From the NCBI GenBank assembly GCA_002898115.1, contig BDTL01000089.1, forward strand, positions 1 through 12,678: a stretch of DNA of 12,678 bases, read 5' to 3'. Positions 1-6,318 of this stretch are shown here, one piece after another. This stretch comes from a bacterium BMS3Bbin02. Its GTDB lineage: Bacteria; Actinomycetota; Acidimicrobiia; Spongiisociales; UBA5794. Under the pieces are notes generated by a model. The model was not told where the DNA came from. It searched no databases and worked only from the letters and a program-made list of their open reading frames with translations. Numbering within the stretch: position 1 is the stretch's first letter; each line of letters begins with the position of its first letter. The translations under genes and the position numbers were made by a program.

Positions 1-423
1 CAGGGCCTATTCGCGGAACTCACGGGTCCCGAGTTCGCGGCGCTCGTTTCAGTGTTCGTCTACGAGCCTCGGCGTGTTGATCTCGCAGGTGGTCCACCGT
101 CTCAAACGGTGCATGAACGTGTGGACGCACTTTGGGATATAGTCGATGCCGTGCAAGCGGCAGAGCAACGCCATGACCTCACGATCTCACGCGAGCCCGA
201 AGTGGGTTTCGCGGAGCTCGCTCATGGCTGGGTTGCCGGAGCGCATCTCGAAGACCTCTTCGGTGAGGCAGAGGATGTTGTTGGCGACTTTGTTCGCACA
301 TGTCGACAGGTTCTCGATCTGCTGCGCCAGATCAGGGACGGATACCCCGAGTTGCGTGAGCCGGCTCGCGCGGCGATAGCCGGCATGGATCGGGGCGTCG
401 TGGCGGCCGGAGGCCGAGCATGA
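1..423 (+). CDS. helY: C-terminal end of a Ski2-like DEAD/DEAH RNA helicase (HelY type), 5' truncated
   Basis: This is the last 140 residues of a larger protein. The frame is open from base 1, so the start lies outside the window. The visible part resembles the DSHCT domain that closes Mtr4/Ski2/HelY helicases. It has the block around 'ELTGPEFAALVSVFVYEPR' and, near residues 70-110, 'FAELAHGWVAGAHLEDLF' followed by 'GDFVRTCRQVLDLLRQI', the conserved core of that domain. The ATPase motifs are not in the window. HelY proteins are ATP-dependent RNA helicases thought to act in RNA processing or decay. The stop overlaps the next start (ATGA, 420-423), which suggests co-transcription and translational coupling with the lipid kinase. 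The domain call is firm. The name HelY rests on the actinobacterial context and recall of the family, because the helicase core cannot be seen. Confidence 0.85.
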   Translation, partial: QGLFAELTGPEFAALVSVFVYEPRRVDLAGGPPSQTVHERVDALWDIVDAVQAAEQRHDLTISREPEVGFAELAHGWVAGAHLEDLFGEAEDVVGDFVRTCRQVLDLLRQIRDGYPELREPARAAIAGMDRGVVAAGGRA

Positions 424-1301
424 CGTGGATCGTTGTGCGAAATCCTCACGCAGGATGGAAGACGCCCTCAGAGTCGGATATCGAGATGGCTCTCAACGAG
501 AATGGAATCGCCGCCGAGATCCACACCACGACCACTGCTGACCACGCTGCCGGTATTGTTGCTACGGCACATGCCGAGGGTCGAAGTAGGTTCATCGTTG
601 CCGGCGGCGACGGCACACTCCACGGGCTCATCAATGCAATCCTGAGCCACGACTGGCCGCGACCTCCGACGGTCGGCGTTCTGCCGCTGGGATCGGGGAG
701 CGATTTCCTGCGGACGTTCGCGATTCCTCAGGACTGGCGGCGGGCGATGACTCACCTTGTCGGGGAAGAGCGATACCTGTGCGACGCCGGTCACATCGAA
801 GGCGGGTTTGGACACCGCTACTTCGTGAACGTCGCCGATGTGGGGGTTGCCGGCGCGGCGGTGAAGTGGTCGAATCGGCTGCCTCGTTTCTTCGGGAAGC
901 TGCGTTATACCGGCGGCTTTTGGATCGCCCTTGCGGGGTTCCCGCCACGTGAGGTGACGGTTGATACCGGGCGGCGAACAATCAACGCCACCGCGGTGAA
1001 TATCGTCATCGCCAACGGGCAGTTTTTCGGGGGAGGTATGAACATTGCACCCCAGGCGGCGTTGACTGACGGCCTTCTGGACATTGAAGTGTTTACGGGC
1101 CGACGGAGGCAAGCTTTCACGGTGATGCCGCGTGTCATCAAGGGGCTCCATCTACGTCACGCTTCCGTGCGCACCGCACGCACCGCCCGGGCTGTGATCA
1201 CGTGTCCGGCGAATTGGCCGGTAGAAGCCGACGGTGAACTACTCGGTTCAGGGCCCGTCACGATATCGGTCGTACCAGGGGCGTTCTATCTCAAAATCTA
1301 A
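420..1301 (+). CDS. Diacylglycerol kinase family (YegS/BmrU-like) lipid kinase
   Basis: This 293-residue protein has the layout of bacterial DAGK-catalytic (YegS/LCB5-like) lipid kinases. 'NPHAG' lies at residues 8-12, the nucleotide-binding 'GGDGT' at 62-66, and 'GSGSDFLRTF' at 91-100, equivalent to the family's GTGNDFAR block. A C-terminal beta-rich half contains 'GQFFGGGMNIAPQA' and 'VEADGE', where the family contributes its regulatory and second-domain residues. The length is normal. Such enzymes phosphorylate diacylglycerol or related polyisoprenoid or sphingoid lipids with ATP at the membrane face. The actual substrate cannot be read from sequence. The ATG start overlaps the helicase stop by 4 bases, so expression probably depends on the upstream gene. 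An NAD kinase later in the window shares the GGDGT fold, but the rest of this sequence fits a lipid kinase. It is followed by a promoter for the next unit, so it is probably the last gene of its operon. Confidence 0.9.
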   Translation: MTWIVVRNPHAGWKTPSESDIEMALNENGIAAEIHTTTTADHAAGIVATAHAEGRSRFIVAGGDGTLHGLINAILSHDWPRPPTVGVLPLGSGSDFLRTFAIPQDWRRAMTHLVGEERYLCDAGHIEGGFGHRYFVNVADVGVAGAAVKWSNRLPRFFGKLRYTGGFWIALAGFPPREVTVDTGRRTINATAVNIVIANGQFFGGGMNIAPQAALTDGLLDIEVFTGRRRQAFTVMPRVIKGLHLRHASVRTARTARAVITCPANWPVEADGELLGSGPVTISVVPGAFYLKI

Positions 1302-1316
1302 GAGAAACATTCAAGA

Positions 1317-1345
1317 TTCACATTTCTCGCGGACGGAGATATAAT
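1317..1345 (+). promoter_or_regulatory. Near-consensus housekeeping sigma promoter for the DUF4193-ppm-GNAT-M20 unit
   Basis: TTCACA (1317-1322, five of six matches to TTGACA) and a perfect TATAAT (1340-1345) are separated by exactly 17 bases in the only sizeable gap before the DUF4193 gene. The predicted transcript start is near 1352, giving a leader of about 36 bases. The -35 lies in the loop of an imperfect inverted repeat, GAGAAA (1302-1307) and TTTCTC (1323-1328), which could be a regulator site or a weak hairpin after the lipid-kinase stop. Assignment is by sequence match and placement only. Confidence 0.75.
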
Positions 1346-1375
1346 CGCCCCGCGTTTGGTAAAGTCGCCGTACAT

Positions 1376-1381
1376 GAGGTG
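1376..1381 (+). promoter_or_regulatory. Ribosome binding site that fixes the DUF4193 start at 1388
   Basis: GAGGTG lies 6 bases before the ATG at 1388. A longer reading with GTG at 1379 would start inside this site, so 1388 is preferred. The same leader contains an out-of-frame 5-codon frame (ATG 1374 to TGA 1391) whose stop overlaps the ATG at 1388. Confidence 0.6.
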
Positions 1382-1387
1382 CATGCA

Positions 1388-1789
1388 ATGAGTTCCAGCG
1401 ACCAGATCGCCGGCAAAGAGAAAAGTAAGGACACCGAAACCGTCTCGGACTCCGAGTGGGGCACGGACGGGGGCGAGGTTGAGGACGGTCGCGACGACTT
1501 TGCGGAAGAGGTCGACGAGACCGTGGAAGCCGACGTCGCGGGTGAACCGCTCGACGAGCTTGAAGCCGAGGAGCGGGGCATGCTCACGGCTGACGAGGCG
1601 TCCGAGACGATCAGTATCGATGAGGAGGCGGCGCTGCGCGACATCATGATTGCTGAGCGATCCATGGCCGCATCGGAGGTCGACGGTCCCCACGAAGACG
1701 AGTTCGTCTGCCAATCCTGCTTTCTCGTGAAGGCCCAGGTACAGATGGCGAGCAAGCGGAAGAAGCTCTGCATCGACTGTGCTGCCTAA
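1388..1789 (+). CDS. DUF4193 family acidic zinc-ribbon protein
   Basis: This 133-residue protein has two parts. Residues 1-106 are strongly acidic (37 Asp/Glu by count) and look disordered. Residues 104-133 hold a compact zinc-ribbon-like end with 'DEFVCQSCFLV' and 'LCIDCAA', giving two CxxC pairs (Cys108/111 and Cys128/131). The C-terminal pattern matches what I recall of actinobacterial DUF4193 proteins (DEFTCxxCFLV...ICRDC), which are usually nearer 100 residues and have no established function. The four cysteines suggest one bound zinc. An acidic arm plus a zinc ribbon would suit binding to a basic partner or to a transcription or translation machine, but that is inference. A strong promoter and a good ribosome site precede it. 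Its end overlaps the mannosyltransferase by 11 bases, so the two are probably made together. Confidence 0.8.
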   Translation: MSSSDQIAGKEKSKDTETVSDSEWGTDGGEVEDGRDDFAEEVDETVEADVAGEPLDELEAEERGMLTADEASETISIDEEAALRDIMIAERSMAASEVDGPHEDEFVCQSCFLVKAQVQMASKRKKLCIDCAA

Positions 1790-2507
1790 GAGCTGCATTG
1801 TCCTTCCAACGTACAACGAGGTCGAGAATATTGAGATCGTGGCCCGTGCGGTGCGGGCCTACGGGTGTGATGTACTCATAGTTGACGACGACTCGGTTGA
1901 CGGTACCGCCGAGACCGCTGACCGCCTCGCCAAGAGCGACCCGGGTGTGAGGGTGCTCCATCGGCCGGAAAAGACAGGTCTCGGTGACGCCTACGGCGCC
2001 GGGTTCGATATGGTCATCGACGACTACGACATTATCGGGCAGATGGATGCAGATATGTCGCACGACCCTGTTGACCTCCCGAGATTGTTTGAGGCCATCA
2101 AGAACGGAGCAGACGTTGTGATTGGATCACGCTACGTCACTGGTGGCGGAGTCGGTGACTGGTCGCTCATGCGAAGAATGTTGTCGTCGGGCGGTAACCG
2201 TTATGCACGCTTCATGTTGGGCGGACATGTTCGGGATATGACCGGTGGCTTCAGAGTCTTTACCTCTACGGCGCTTCGAACTCTTGAGCCGGGGAAATGC
2301 ACGGCTGCGGGTTACGCCTTCCAGGTAGAGATGGCTTCCAGGGCACAGCGATCCGGACTTGACGTTCGAGAGGTGCCGATCGTGTTCCGAGATCGTGTGC
2401 GTGGTGTATCGAAAATGGATGGCAGAATTGCTCGCGAAGCAATTGCGCTGATTACCACATGGGGGTTACAACGGCTCTGGAGGAAGGTGCGACGTGACAG
2501 GAACTGA
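1779..2507 (+). CDS. Polyprenol monophosphomannose synthase (GT2 dolichol-phosphate mannosyltransferase type)
   Basis: This 242-residue GT-A fold glycosyltransferase starts with 'CIVLPTYNEVENI' (residues 6-18) and continues with 'VLIVDDDSVDGT' (32-43), the metal-binding 'QMDADMSHDP' (88-97), 'GSRYVTGG' (116-123) and 'DMTGGFRVF' (153-161). The order and length match dolichol/polyprenol-phosphate mannose synthases. These transfer mannose from GDP-mannose to polyprenyl phosphate at the inner membrane face, making the donor for lipomannan-type glycans and protein O-mannosylation. It is a single catalytic domain. There is no membrane-spanning tail and no fused apolipoprotein N-acyltransferase domain such as mycobacterial Ppm1 carries. 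The GTG start overlaps the DUF4193 end by 11 bases and has no clear ribosome site of its own, so translational coupling is likely. A related GT2 enzyme with another sugar specificity cannot be excluded. Confidence 0.88.
   Translation: MLPKSCIVLPTYNEVENIEIVARAVRAYGCDVLIVDDDSVDGTAETADRLAKSDPGVRVLHRPEKTGLGDAYGAGFDMVIDDYDIIGQMDADMSHDPVDLPRLFEAIKNGADVVIGSRYVTGGGVGDWSLMRRMLSSGGNRYARFMLGGHVRDMTGGFRVFTSTALRTLEPGKCTAAGYAFQVEMASRAQRSGLDVREVPIVFRDRVRGVSKMDGRIAREAIALITTWGLQRLWRKVRRDRN
2479..2487 (+). promoter_or_regulatory. Strong ribosome binding site for the GNAT gene
   Basis: GGAGGAAGG lies 6 bases before the GTG at 2494, inside the end of the mannosyltransferase gene. It supports this GTG as the start and independent ribosome loading despite the 14-base gene overlap. 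Confidence 0.6.
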
Positions 2508-2997
2508 ACCCGTACCGACGGTGCGTATCGCGACCCCCGCTGACATCGGGGATGTTGTTGACCTCTATTCGCGTCTTGCCACGGAGCAGTCGGCACTCCG
2601 GCCGTTGTGGGAATATGCCGACGGACTCGACGAGCCGATCGAGGAGTCCCTCCGCTCGATGATCTCAGCGAATGATCGAACGCTCTATGTAGCGCAAGAA
2701 AGTGGTGCGATTGTCGGGTTTCTCGAAGCGACCGTTGCAGGTCTTCTACGCCAGGGTGGAGGTGAGATGGTCGGGGTTATCCGGCTGATTTTCACCCTTG
2801 ACGGAGCCCGCGGTGTCGGTATTGGTGACGCCATGCTTGAGCGTGCGCTAGCCGATTTCCGAGCGCGAGGCATAAAGCTCTTTGACGCTCGCGTATCACC
2901 AGGTCACCGCCATGCGAAGAACTTCTTTGAAGCGCATGGGTTCAAAGCCAGACTTATTGTTATGCATGCCGTTGATGAAGGAGGCCTGACCGCATGA
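2494..2997 (+). CDS. GNAT family N-acetyltransferase
   Basis: This 167-residue protein has a single GNAT fold. It opens with a beta strand and helix typical of the family ('VRIATPADIGDVVDLYSRL', residues 10-28). It has the acetyl-CoA pyrophosphate-binding loop 'RGVGIGDAML' at 106-115 and the C-terminal 'FFEAHGFKARLIVM' block at 144-157. Members move an acetyl group from acetyl-CoA to an amine on a small molecule, peptide or protein. No motif identifies the acceptor. It lies between a mannosyltransferase (14-base overlap) and an M20 hydrolase (4-base ATGA overlap), so all are probably on one mRNA. Pairing with an M20 enzyme could mean that one acylates and the other deacylates or cleaves related compounds, but this is only a suggestion. 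Confidence 0.85.
   Translation: MTGTEPVPTVRIATPADIGDVVDLYSRLATEQSALRPLWEYADGLDEPIEESLRSMISANDRTLYVAQESGAIVGFLEATVAGLLRQGGGEMVGVIRLIFTLDGARGVGIGDAMLERALADFRARGIKLFDARVSPGHRHAKNFFEAHGFKARLIVMHAVDEGGLTA
2978..2984 (+). promoter_or_regulatory. Ribosome binding site of the M20 gene
   Basis: AAGGAGG lies 9 bases before the ATG at 2994. It is a near-perfect match to the anti-Shine-Dalgarno sequence and confirms the start that overlaps the GNAT stop. Confidence 0.6.
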
Positions 2998-4352
2998 ACC
3001 ACTATGGCGAAGAGTCATCGGACGCGGTTGTTCTCCTTCAAGAACTGATTCGCAATCGCTGCGTGAACACCGGTGAACCCGAGAGCGGCAACGAGTGGAG
3101 ATCGGTCGCAACCATTCAAGAGTTCCTGGGGGCCGCGGGAACCGTTATTGAACCGGCGCCCGGTCGTCAGTCGGTGGTGTACCGCATTGCCGGTAGCACA
3201 CCTGGTGCTCCGGCATTGGCGTTGCTCCCACATCTTGATGTGGTTCCCGCCAACGCTTCGGGCTGGTCATGTGATCCGTTCGCGGGTGAGATCCGCGATG
3301 GATTCGTGTGGGGACGCGGAGCTGTCGACATGCTGAACATGACGGCCTGCATGGCGGTTGTCTTCAAGCGGTACCTTGATGGCGATCTGCCGCCGCTTCC
3401 GGGCGACCTGGTCTTCGCAGCAGTCGCCGACGAGGAGGCGGGTGGAAAACTCGGCGCCGCGTATCTGGTTGATCACGAGTGGTCGCTCGTTGCTTGTGAC
3501 TTCCTGCTGACGGAGGTGGCGACTCCGACCTTCCAGAGGACCGGAGAGGTTTCGTTGCCGGTGACGGTTGGGGAAAAGGGCCCCGGTTGGCGAGAGCTCC
3601 ACGCCCGGGGAAATCCAAGTCACGCGAGCCAGCCGTTCGGTGCGGACAACGCTTTGCTCATCATGGCGGATGCAACTCTCCGCCTAGCCATGACCCCGAC
3701 GCCGGTCGGGATTGACGACGGATGGACTTCGTTCGTCGATGCACTCGGTCTGCCGGACGACCTCACAGCAGCGTTGAAGGATCCAGATAGTGTTGACGCG
3801 GCTATCGATGAACTTGCCCTGACCGAACCGACGTTGGCGAAGTGGGCGCATGCCTGCACGCATATGACCATCGCACCGACGGTGATGCAGGCGGGCACAA
3901 AGGCGAACACCATCGCCGACGTAGCGAGCGCCTCGGTCGATGTCAGAGTCCTCCCCGGCCAATCACAAGACGACGTCGATGCACATTTACGAAAAGCAAT
4001 GGGCGAACTCCTTGCTGACCGGATCGAGATTGAACCCATCGTCGTCGGCCCGGCGACACGATCAGATACCTCCGGCGCGTTATGGGAGGCGATCGGCGAC
4101 GCTTGCGAACAGCACATCGGGACTCGATCCCTCGTCCCGATGACCATTCCCGTTGCGACCGATGCTCGTTTCTTTCGAGAGCGCGGCGTCACGGCGTACG
4201 GTGTCGGTTGGTTCGATGACGGAACCGAGTTTTCGCAGATGATCGGTTTGTTCCATGGTCACGATGAGCGCGTCAGTGTCGTGTCCGTGAACCGTTCCAC
4301 AGCGTTCCTCACGTCCGTCCTGCAACACTTTGGTGTCCGAACCGCACCCTGA
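2994..4352 (+). CDS. M20/M25/M40 family zinc metallo-hydrolase (peptidase or deacylase)
   Basis: This 452-residue protein carries the two-zinc site of M20 enzymes in order: His80 in 'LLPHLDVVP' with Asp82, Asp112 in 'GRGAVDM', Glu147-Glu148 in 'ADEEAGG' (catalytic base plus ligand), Glu174 in 'LLTEVATP', and His421 in 'FHGHDERV'. A 'VATDARFF' segment at 387-394 is the usual late substrate-site block. The middle (about 195-335) fits the inserted lid or dimerisation domain. The length is normal and no signal peptide is seen, so a cytoplasmic enzyme is expected. Family members cleave dipeptides, N-acyl amino acids or succinyl-diaminopimelate; the substrate here is open. It resembles the 'dapE2-like' M20 proteins of actinobacteria more than classical DapE. 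The start overlaps the GNAT stop. The end faces the DUF1015 gene with only 3 bases between stops, leaving no room for a separate terminator. Confidence 0.9.
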   Translation: MNHYGEESSDAVVLLQELIRNRCVNTGEPESGNEWRSVATIQEFLGAAGTVIEPAPGRQSVVYRIAGSTPGAPALALLPHLDVVPANASGWSCDPFAGEIRDGFVWGRGAVDMLNMTACMAVVFKRYLDGDLPPLPGDLVFAAVADEEAGGKLGAAYLVDHEWSLVACDFLLTEVATPTFQRTGEVSLPVTVGEKGPGWRELHARGNPSHASQPFGADNALLIMADATLRLAMTPTPVGIDDGWTSFVDALGLPDDLTAALKDPDSVDAAIDELALTEPTLAKWAHACTHMTIAPTVMQAGTKANTIADVASASVDVRVLPGQSQDDVDAHLRKAMGELLADRIEIEPIVVGPATRSDTSGALWEAIGDACEQHIGTRSLVPMTIPVATDARFFRERGVTAYGVGWFDDGTEFSQMIGLFHGHDERVSVVSVNRSTAFLTSVLQHFGVRTAP

Positions 4353-4355
4353 CAT

Positions 4356-5501
4356 CTACCCGATGGCTCGCAACACGACGCCGGCACGAGGTTTCGGAGC
4401 GAAGAAGGTGGTCTTCTGGGGGAATCGGAGACCGAGGCGACCGGCTTCGGCAATCGTCGACCCATCCAGGGGCGCCATGAGCAGCGCCGGGGCGCCGCCA
4501 TCGGCGTGACTGAGCGCTACCTCGATCGAGGTCGTGTATGCGCAGTCGGCTTCAGTGACCCCGAGGTGCGGGTAGAGCAACGTTTGTGCCACCGCCGAGC
4601 TTGCCCTGCGCCAGGGGGAGGGCATCGCCATGAGGTGCGTCGGATGTGGGGCGAGGTGCCATGTGTCATCTCCGGTGAGTAACACGATCGACCCCGGGCG
4701 CTGCGGGGGAGCCGGTTGTCCGGGTGTTACCACGAAATCCTGGCGCAGCGACTGTATGTCGATGGTTCCGAGAGCGGGGACGAGCCGGTGGAAGGGATGA
4801 ATGCCAAGTCCGCGGCCGTCCGACGTTGAGACGAATGCGAGGATCGACCCCGCGGGGTCGTCTTTACTCGCGCCCAGGTTTGACGCAAAAGCCAATGCTG
4901 CGTGGTATCGGTGGTGGCCGTCAGCCAAGGACACCGGCCGTTCAGCGATGACGAGTGAGATAGCCCGGACCTGCTCGGCATCCACGATGTCTGAGACGGT
5001 GTGGACCCAGCCATCACCATCGACCACGCGGCGGCGGACGTTACCTGAGCGTTGGAGCAGTGGCGAGAGATCCCGCGAACCGGAGAGTCCAATAATCGGG
5101 TCGATGTTCATATGTGAGGCCGCCAGCGATGTCACCCATCGTTCAAAACCCTGGCTTATCGTTTCCTCATGGGGCACGACGCGCTGCTCCTCCTTGTCGA
5201 GGAGCAGGGCCCCGACAACGCCGCTCACACGCAGAGACGGGTCCTGAAGGTTCGTCATTTCGTACAGGTAGAACCGATCGGAGTGGTCAGCGATGATGCT
5301 TCCATCGGATTGCCACCGGCGGATGGTTTTAGAAATCCGGGATATTTCGTGCGCATCGGTCGATCGCGCAGCGAGGGATCGAACGTTCACAGACGCGGTT
5401 GTTGGATCAAAGGCAGTTGACGGTAACGTGTCGAATGGCTCGGACGTGGGGTCGTCAGGCAACTCGGCAGCAAAATGGAAACCGGCAAAGGGTCTAAACA
5501 T
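4356..5501 (-). CDS. DUF1015 family protein (unknown function)
   Basis: From the ATG at 5501 this encodes 381 residues. It opens with 'MFRPFAGF', the usual DUF1015 beginning. It has 'VVPHEETI' (108-115), 'LADGHHRYHAAL' (192-203), 'HPFHR' (235-239) and the closing 'PQKTTFFAPKPRAG' (361-374), all typical of the family. The biochemical role is not established. The conserved His-rich 'DGHHRY' suggests an active or metal site. The N-terminal 'PPYDVI' element I expect near residue 25-30 is not present; the stretch there reads 'PFDTLPSTAFDP'. No ribosome site precedes 5501. An in-frame ATG at 5531 lies 7 bases after TACAAT and could be a leaderless start adding 10 residues, which would overlap the HAD gene by 32 bases. 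An even longer open frame upstream lies wholly inside the HAD gene and is probably an antisense shadow. Confidence 0.85.
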   Translation of the reverse strand: MFRPFAGFHFAAELPDDPTSEPFDTLPSTAFDPTTASVNVRSLAARSTDAHEISRISKTIRRWQSDGSIIADHSDRFYLYEMTNLQDPSLRVSGVVGALLLDKEEQRVVPHEETISQGFERWVTSLAASHMNIDPIIGLSGSRDLSPLLQRSGNVRRRVVDGDGWVHTVSDIVDAEQVRAISLVIAERPVSLADGHHRYHAALAFASNLGASKDDPAGSILAFVSTSDGRGLGIHPFHRLVPALGTIDIQSLRQDFVVTPGQPAPPQRPGSIVLLTGDDTWHLAPHPTHLMAMPSPWRRASSAVAQTLLYPHLGVTEADCAYTTSIEVALSHADGGAPALLMAPLDGSTIAEAGRLGLRFPQKTTFFAPKPRAGVVLRAIG

Positions 5502-6318
5502 GGGTGAGATGGGTGAATCGTTCGAGGGCATACGGACGATTGTATGTGATCTTGACGGCGTTCTGTACGTTGACTCTGCCGGGGTCGCCGGCGCAGGCAA
5601 TGCGCTGCGAACTCTCGTCGCCGACGGATATGCGCTTCTGTTCGTCACCAACAACGCAACCAAGACTCCGTCCATGGTTGCTGAGCACATTGCCGATCGC
5701 ACGGGATTCCAAGCATCGGTTGACCACATTGTCACATCGTCGCAGGCGACAGCGCACTATCTGAAGAACCAGGGGCTCGACAATTGTTTTGTCGTGGGCG
5801 AGGTCGGACTCCGCCAGACACTGAGTGACGCAGGGTTGACGCTGGTCGATGATTGGACCGCAGCCGAAACAGTGGTGACCGGGCTCGATCGCGACCTGAC
5901 GTATCGCAGGATTGCCGACGCGACACTCGCGGTGCGTGGCGGAGCGACTTTTGTCGCCACCAATCTCGATCCAACCTATCCCACGCCTGCGGGGCTTCAA
6001 CCCGGAGGTGGTGCGGTCGCCGCCATGGTCGAGGCAGCCGCCGAAGTCGCGCCGGTGACGTGCGGGAAGCCCTATGGACCCATGCGGGAGCTCATTGCCC
6101 AACGGCGACTCCCGGGCGGGGCACTGGTGGTCGGGGACCGAATGGACACCGACATCGCAATGGCTGTTGCCGAAGGATGGTTCGGTGCGCTGGTGTTGTC
6201 TGGAGCGACCGGGGCGGATTCGGCTCCTGCCGAGACAGCTGCGTTGATGGTGTTGGATTCGATCGCGGCGTTGCCCGACCGACTCCGTAAGCGTGGCGTA
6301 CTCTCAAGCGCTATCTGA
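5500..6318 (+). CDS. HAD-IIA family sugar-phosphate or glycerol-phosphate phosphatase (NagD/PGP-like)
   Basis: This 272-residue protein has all four HAD motifs: Asp17 (nucleophile) and Asp19 in 'VCDLDGVLY', Thr50 in 'FVTNNATKTP', Lys190 in 'CGKPYGP', and 'GDRMDTDI' (212-219) with Asp213 and Asp218. The type II cap sits between motifs II and III and includes 'TNLDPTYPTPAGLQPG' (154-169), a hallmark of the IIA subfamily. Relatives include NagD, phosphoglycolate phosphatases and the mycobacterial glycerol-3-phosphate phosphatase Rv1692, which holds the same position upstream of tlyA. A role in removing or recycling phosphorylated glycerol or sugars is inferred. ATG 5500 has a weak AAAGGG seven bases upstream. 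ATG 5509 is an alternative, and an upstream extension to 5293 would run through the DUF1015 gene. The start shares bases with the DUF1015 start on the other strand, and the end overlaps the rhomboid gene by 8 bases. Confidence 0.9.
   Translation: MGEMGESFEGIRTIVCDLDGVLYVDSAGVAGAGNALRTLVADGYALLFVTNNATKTPSMVAEHIADRTGFQASVDHIVTSSQATAHYLKNQGLDNCFVVGEVGLRQTLSDAGLTLVDDWTAAETVVTGLDRDLTYRRIADATLAVRGGATFVATNLDPTYPTPAGLQPGGGAVAAMVEAAAEVAPVTCGKPYGPMRELIAQRRLPGGALVVGDRMDTDIAMAVAEGWFGALVLSGATGADSAPAETAALMVLDSIAALPDRLRKRGVLSSAI
5539..5544 (-). promoter_or_regulatory. Candidate -10 element for leaderless DUF1015 transcription
   Basis: Read on the minus strand, TACAAT (five of six matches to TATAAT) is followed by 7 bases and then the in-frame ATG at 5531. 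That spacing places the transcript start at or next to the A of the ATG. No convincing -35 is seen. The element lies inside the HAD coding region. Confidence 0.4.

Noticed and set aside
1302..1328. GAGAAA/TTTCTC inverted repeat as an intrinsic terminator of the lipid kinase gene
   Set aside because: The stem is only six mostly A-T pairs with a 15-base loop and no following T tract. It is mentioned only as a possible regulator site.
5293..5499. Longer start for the HAD phosphatase at ATG 5293, adding 69 residues
   Set aside because: The added part lies antisense to the well-supported N-terminal region of DUF1015, shows no HAD similarity, and the family normally begins a few residues before the first Asp motif.
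5502..5735. Long N-terminal extension of the DUF1015 frame up to 5735
   Set aside because: It is antisense to the conserved HAD motifs I and II and shows Ser/Arg/Pro-rich shadow composition. DUF1015 homology begins at 'MFRPFAG'. Only the 10-residue extension from 5531 is kept as an alternative.
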